This document shows, in pieces, positions 60,801-64,000 of a stretch of 64,000 nucleotides of DNA. The stretch is from Paracoccus sp. MBLB3053 (GTDB taxonomy: Bacteria; Pseudomonadota; Alphaproteobacteria; Rhodobacterales; Rhodobacteraceae). A model generated the notes under the pieces. The model made no database searches and was not told the DNA's origin. It saw only the letters and a program-made list of their open reading frames with translations. The stretch covers positions 1 through 64,000 of the forward strand of contig NZ_JAVQLW010000003.1 in assembly GCF_031822435.1 (NCBI RefSeq). The letters are read 5' to 3'. A program made the translations under genes and the position numbers. Positions within the stretch are counted from its first letter, which is position 1; the number at the start of each line of letters is the position of its first letter.

Positions 60801-61781
60801 ATGTCGCGCAACTTGATCTTTCAGCCATCCGATCAACCTCTGAGCGTAACGATCCTCGTTCTGCCCGACGCTTCCCTGATGAGCCTGGCGGCGACACTTG
60901 ATCCGATGCGTGCAGCGAACCGGATTTCCGGTCGCAAGCCTTATCGCTGGCGCGTCGTGTCCATGGATGGACAGCCGGTCGCGACAAGCTGTGGCCTTGC
61001 AATGCAGGTCGATGGCGCATTCCAATCGCAGGACGAATGCGATCTTTTGATCGTGGTCGCAGCTTTCAACATTGCCCGTCACGCGACTTCGGCCGTGCTT
61101 TCCTCGGTCAGGAAGGGTGCCCGGCGCGCCAGGATGGTCGGAGGCGTCGAGGCCGGAAGCTGGGTCCTGGCCATGGCCGGGCTGCTCGATCAGCGCCAGG
61201 CCACGACCCACTGGGAAGATCTGGAAGATTTCGCCGCGCGGTTTCCGCAGGTCAGGGTGATCCCCGATCGTTGGGTGGTCGACGGACCGGTTTTCACCAC
61301 CGGGGGCGCCGCCCCTGCGCTGGATTTCATGCTTGCGCTGATCCGGGCGCGACAAGGCTTCGGCTCGGCGCTGAATGTCGCCAGTCTCTATGTCTATGAG
61401 GAGGTCCGGCTTCCTTCTGACGCGCAACCGCTGGTATCATTGGGCCGGATCGGCAAGCTCGAGCACCGGGTCGCCCAGGCAATCCGGATCATGGAAGAGC
61501 ATGTCGATGCGCCGCTTCCGATCAAGGTCATTGCAGGACGGGTCAAATGCTCGGCGCGTACGCTTGAGGGGTTGTTTCGGGAAGCGGTCGAAACCTCGCC
61601 CGGTGCCTATTACCTGTCACTGCGCCTTCAGGCGGCGCGCAGGCTGATCGTCGATACCGATCTGTCGATGGCCGAGATCGCCGTCAGGACCGGCTTTTCG
61701 TCGATCGCCACCTTGGCGCGGTCATTCAGGCGGCAGTTCGGGCAACCCCCGACCGCCGCCCGCAAGGGATCAAAGGCCTAG
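60801..61781 (+). CDS. GlxA/CdhR-type AraC regulator, right of the carnitine genes
   Basis: A 326-residue protein with a DJ-1/PfpI-like N-terminal domain (about 15-190; VTILVLPDASLMSLAATLDP start, GGVEAGSWVLAMAGLL at the elbow, where Glu-Ala replaces Cys). An AraC-type HTH occupies the C-terminal part (about 230-315, IKVIAGRVKCSARTLEGLFR, MAEIAVRTGFSSIATLARSF). ATG 60801 is preferred to 60783. It overlaps the convergent binding-protein gene by 12 bp. It is a paralogue of the regulator at 57263, not a recent duplicate. Confidence 0.86.
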   Translation: MSRNLIFQPSDQPLSVTILVLPDASLMSLAATLDPMRAANRISGRKPYRWRVVSMDGQPVATSCGLAMQVDGAFQSQDECDLLIVVAAFNIARHATSAVLSSVRKGARRARMVGGVEAGSWVLAMAGLLDQRQATTHWEDLEDFAARFPQVRVIPDRWVVDGPVFTTGGAAPALDFMLALIRARQGFGSALNVASLYVYEEVRLPSDAQPLVSLGRIGKLEHRVAQAIRIMEEHVDAPLPIKVIAGRVKCSARTLEGLFREAVETSPGAYYLSLRLQAARRLIVDTDLSMAEIAVRTGFSSIATLARSFRRQFGQPPTAARKGSKA

Positions 61782-62707
61782 CGATTCCTTGGCCGCCGGA
61801 AGGCCCGGGGCGCCTTCATAGGTGGTGACATCGGCCAGCCAGCCATCCAGTGCCGCAGGATTTTCCTTGAGCCAGCGTTCGGCCGCGGCGCGGGGTTCCA
61901 TCCCTTCGTCCAGGATATAGGACATCATCACGTCCTCGGCTTCGACCGTGAAGCTGAGATTGGTCAGGAAATTTCCGAGATTGGGGCAGTCCTTCGAGAA
62001 TCCCGCACGGGTATTGGTCAGGACGGTGGCGCCCCATCTTCGGGCCCGAACACGTCGTTTCCTTCGGACAGGTATTCGAGCTCATAGCGCACGTTCATCG
62101 GATGGGGGCGCCAGCCGAAGAACACGATGTCATTGCCGGACCCGATCGCACGTTGCACTTGGGCAAGCATACCTTGCTCGCTGGATTCGACGAGTTCGAA
62201 ACCGCCAAGACCGAACATGTCCTCATCGATCATCTTGAGGATGGTTCCGTTCGCGCCACTGCCGGCCTCGATGCCGTAGATCTTGCCTCCAAGCTGGTCC
62301 TTGAACTTGGCGATGTCGGCATAGGTCTTGAGGCCGGCTTCGTAGCTTTTCGCCGGGACGGCGTAGCCGATCAGGGCCCCTTCGAGATTGGTCGCGACGA
62401 CCTCGATCTCGCCGGCATCGACGAGCGGCTTCTGGGTCGCCTCCTGCAGCGGCATCCAGTTGCCAAGGAAGATGTCCGTGTCACCCTTTTTCAGCGATTC
62501 GAACGTCACGGCGACGGATAGGATCTGGATTTCCGGCTTGTAACCCAGCGCCTCGAGCAGAATGGCACTTGTCGCGGTCGTCGCCGAGATATCGGTCCAG
62601 CCGACATCCGAAAATGTCGGCGCCTGGCACGCGGCCGGTTCTGCCGCGTGGGCCTGTGACATCATGGCAAATGCAGTCAGCATGCCGGTGGCGATCTTGA
62701 TTTTCAT
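61770..62707 (-). pseudogene. Glycine betaine/carnitine-type ABC substrate-binding protein gene, frameshifted
   Basis: The 5' part encodes a 229-residue frame with a signal peptide (about 1-21) and an OpuAC-type domain (PTFSDVGWTDISATTATSAI start, DIVFFGWRPHPMNVRYELEY near the end). It stops at 62018. The natural continuation (GFSKDCPNLGNFLTNLSFTV, then AERWLKENPAALDGW) is in another frame, down to 61770. The shift falls by the CCCC run at 62032-62035 and can be repaired by one added or two removed bases. It lies beside the carnitine genes, as caiX does in pseudomonads. Real mutation or sequencing error is undecided. Confidence 0.8.
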
Positions 62708-62829
62708 CCTTGCGTCCTCCTGTGTCGGCGTTCTTTCAAGAAGGATAACCGAGGAGTGCCAGCCGGATTGTCACAAAGCGCAGCAAATTTTGCAATTTGC
62801 GAATCAGCGCCAAAATCCATGGCACCGAG

Positions 62830-63285
62830 CTAGACTGGAAGTCCGGCATCGGCCTTGGGTTGGTCCATGACGATCTGGCTTTGAACGCGGGCCACCGCAG
62901 GATGCGGCAGCAGACGGTGATGAATAAGCGTGTTCAGCGCCGGCAGATCGGCGCACCAGACACGAAGCAGGTAGTCCGCCTCTCCGGTCAGGGTCCAGCA
63001 ACTGACGACTTCGGGCAGGGTGGCCACGAGGCGGGCGAAGTTCTGGGCGTTGTCTTCACTGTGCGCCGCCATCTGGACCTGGACAAAAGCCTGCACCGTC
63101 AAGCCGAGTTTTCCGGGATCGAGACGCGCACCATAACCCAGGATGATCCCTTCTTCCTCGAGCCGGGCGCGTCTTCGCGCAGCCTGGGATGGTGACAGGT
63201 TCAGGACTTCGCCAAGTTCCTGCGCGGTGATGTTCGCCCGGCGCTGGAGGGTGGCAAGCAAGCGGGAATCGGTGGGATCATACAT
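62830..63285 (-). CDS. Lrp/AsnC-family transcriptional regulator
   Basis: The 151-residue protein has an N-terminal winged helix (about 4-60, LLATLQRRANITAQELGEVL, SQAARRRARLEEEGII), followed by the RAM ligand-binding domain (LTVQAFVQVQMAAHSEDNAQ, TGEADYLLRVWCADLP). It is divergent from the 4-hydroxyphenylpyruvate dioxygenase gene across 133 bp. Lrp-type regulators commonly control hpd in aromatic amino acid catabolism, responding to tyrosine or phenylalanine. Target assignment is inferred from position. Confidence 0.86.
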   Translation of the reverse strand: MYDPTDSRLLATLQRRANITAQELGEVLNLSPSQAARRRARLEEEGIILGYGARLDPGKLGLTVQAFVQVQMAAHSEDNAQNFARLVATLPEVVSCWTLTGEADYLLRVWCADLPALNTLIHHRLLPHPAVARVQSQIVMDQPKADAGLPV

Positions 63286-63418
63286 GCGGGTTTTTTGCGA
63301 TAAACCTGTGATTTAGGCGAATATGACGCATGGAAAGACGGCTTGGAACCAAAAATTGCGCGCATCCGGCATGGATCAGGTGCGATCCTCTGTCCAAGCA
63401 CCTTTGTGGGAGGAACAA

Positions 63419-64000
63419 ATGGGCCCTTTTCCGCACGACGCACCCCGCGCCACGATATCCGAACAGAACCCGGCGGGAACGGATGGTTTCGAATTCGTGG
63501 AATTCGCTCATCCGCAACCGGACGAATTGCGCATGCTGTTCATCCGCATGGGCTATACACTCACGGCCAGACACCTGACGAAAGCCATCGAGCTTTGGCA
63601 ACAGGGCGACATCACCTATGTTTTGAATGACGAGCCGGGCAGCCATGCCAGAGATTTCGTCGAACGGCACGGACCCTGCGCTCCCTCGATGGCCTGGCGT
63701 GTCGCAGACGCGCGGCACGCGTTCGAACATGCCGTGAAGAACGGCGCCAAGCCCTATGAAGGTTCGGGGAAGACCCTCGAGTGGCCAGCGATTATCGGCA
63801 TCGGTGGTTCCCTGATCTACTTCACCGATCGCTATGGCGGCGATGCCAATCCCTATGCCGACGAATTCAGGTTCATCACGGCGCCCAAGCCGGCGGGCGT
63901 CGGGTTTCACTATCTCGACCACCTGACCCATAACGTCCACCGGGGCAACATGGACAAGTGGTTCGACTTTTACGGCAAGATCTTCCAGTTCCGCCAGATC
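63419..64000 (+). CDS. hpd: 4-hydroxyphenylpyruvate dioxygenase (partial, 3' end beyond the window)
   Basis: The first 194 codons of a two-domain dioxygenase, from ATG 63419 with GGGAGGA upstream. The N-terminal half-domain runs to about residue 155 (GTDGFEFVEFAHPQPDELRM). The catalytic half starts with VGFHYLDHLTHNVHRGNMDK, whose first or second His is the first Fe(II) ligand. It converts 4-hydroxyphenylpyruvate to homogentisate in tyrosine degradation. The remaining iron ligands lie beyond position 64000. Confidence 0.9.
   Translation, partial: MGPFPHDAPRATISEQNPAGTDGFEFVEFAHPQPDELRMLFIRMGYTLTARHLTKAIELWQQGDITYVLNDEPGSHARDFVERHGPCAPSMAWRVADARHAFEHAVKNGAKPYEGSGKTLEWPAIIGIGGSLIYFTDRYGGDANPYADEFRFITAPKPAGVGFHYLDHLTHNVHRGNMDKWFDFYGKIFQFRQI

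Overview
The window reads as a large plasmid or chromid of a Rhodobacteraceae bacterium, most likely Paracoccus-like. It is GC-rich and gene-dense, full of TRAP and ABC solute transporters and osmolyte genes. It carries its own replication block at 21963-27182: a DnaA-N-terminal-like replication initiator, a candidate origin, parA and parB, parS-like palindromes and a dif-like site. Family-level placement is inferred from gene content; no rRNA or marker gene is present. No intact transposase, integrase, CRISPR array or tRNA was recognised.

Layout. (1) 1-9908: hydroxyproline catabolism, with D-hydroxyproline oxidase, 4-hydroxyproline epimerase, fused aconitase-X dehydratase, TRAP transporter, a second proline-racemase-fold protein, a GntR regulator and a DapA-family deaminase. 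(2) 10029-13383: a tightly coupled five-gene operon on the minus strand, RHH - CHAD - orphan ParA - CYTH - Nudix. It looks polyphosphate-centred and is the best candidate here for an undescribed system. (3) 14042-21919: peptide transporter, a second TRAP operon with a small membrane protein, a C-terminally damaged GntR gene, a DUF1989 protein and cytochrome b561. (4) 22014-27182: a phospholipase D-like protein, then the replication and partition block. (5) 27932-31827: a DUF1275 protein and a three-gene operon of unknown function (one membrane protein, two exported proteins). (6) 32080-41470: mutarotase, then ectoine/hydroxyectoine synthesis (ectABCD-ask) running into an ehuBCDA-type uptake system, with a divergent MarR regulator (ectR). 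(7) 41521-50204: two small ORFs, a fused ABC transporter, GH3 and GH144 enzymes, GH15 and an alpha/beta hydrolase; this looks like intracellular glucan use. (8) 50409-52008: a striking 71-bp nested palindrome before a nucleotidyltransferase-fold gene, then a cupin. (9) 52225-56760: FAH-family hydrolase, LysR, CoA transferase, acyl-CoA dehydrogenase and an exported small protein. (10) 57263-62707: carnitine-to-glycine-betaine module between two GlxA/CdhR-type regulators, with a frameshifted betaine/carnitine-binding protein gene. (11) 62830-64000: an Lrp regulator divergent from a 4-hydroxyphenylpyruvate dioxygenase gene cut by the window end.

Together the accessory modules handle compatible solutes and their nitrogenous relatives (hydroxyproline, carnitine/betaine, ectoine), which fits a saline or host/organic-rich habitat. 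Regulator-operator pairs are unusually readable: a bipartite motif shared by two hydroxyproline promoters, TTGT-N3-ACAA sites near GntR genes, a palindrome in the ectA promoter spacer, tandem TGAYGTCA repeats before the RHH gene, and 21-bp-spaced repeats before the carnitine genes.
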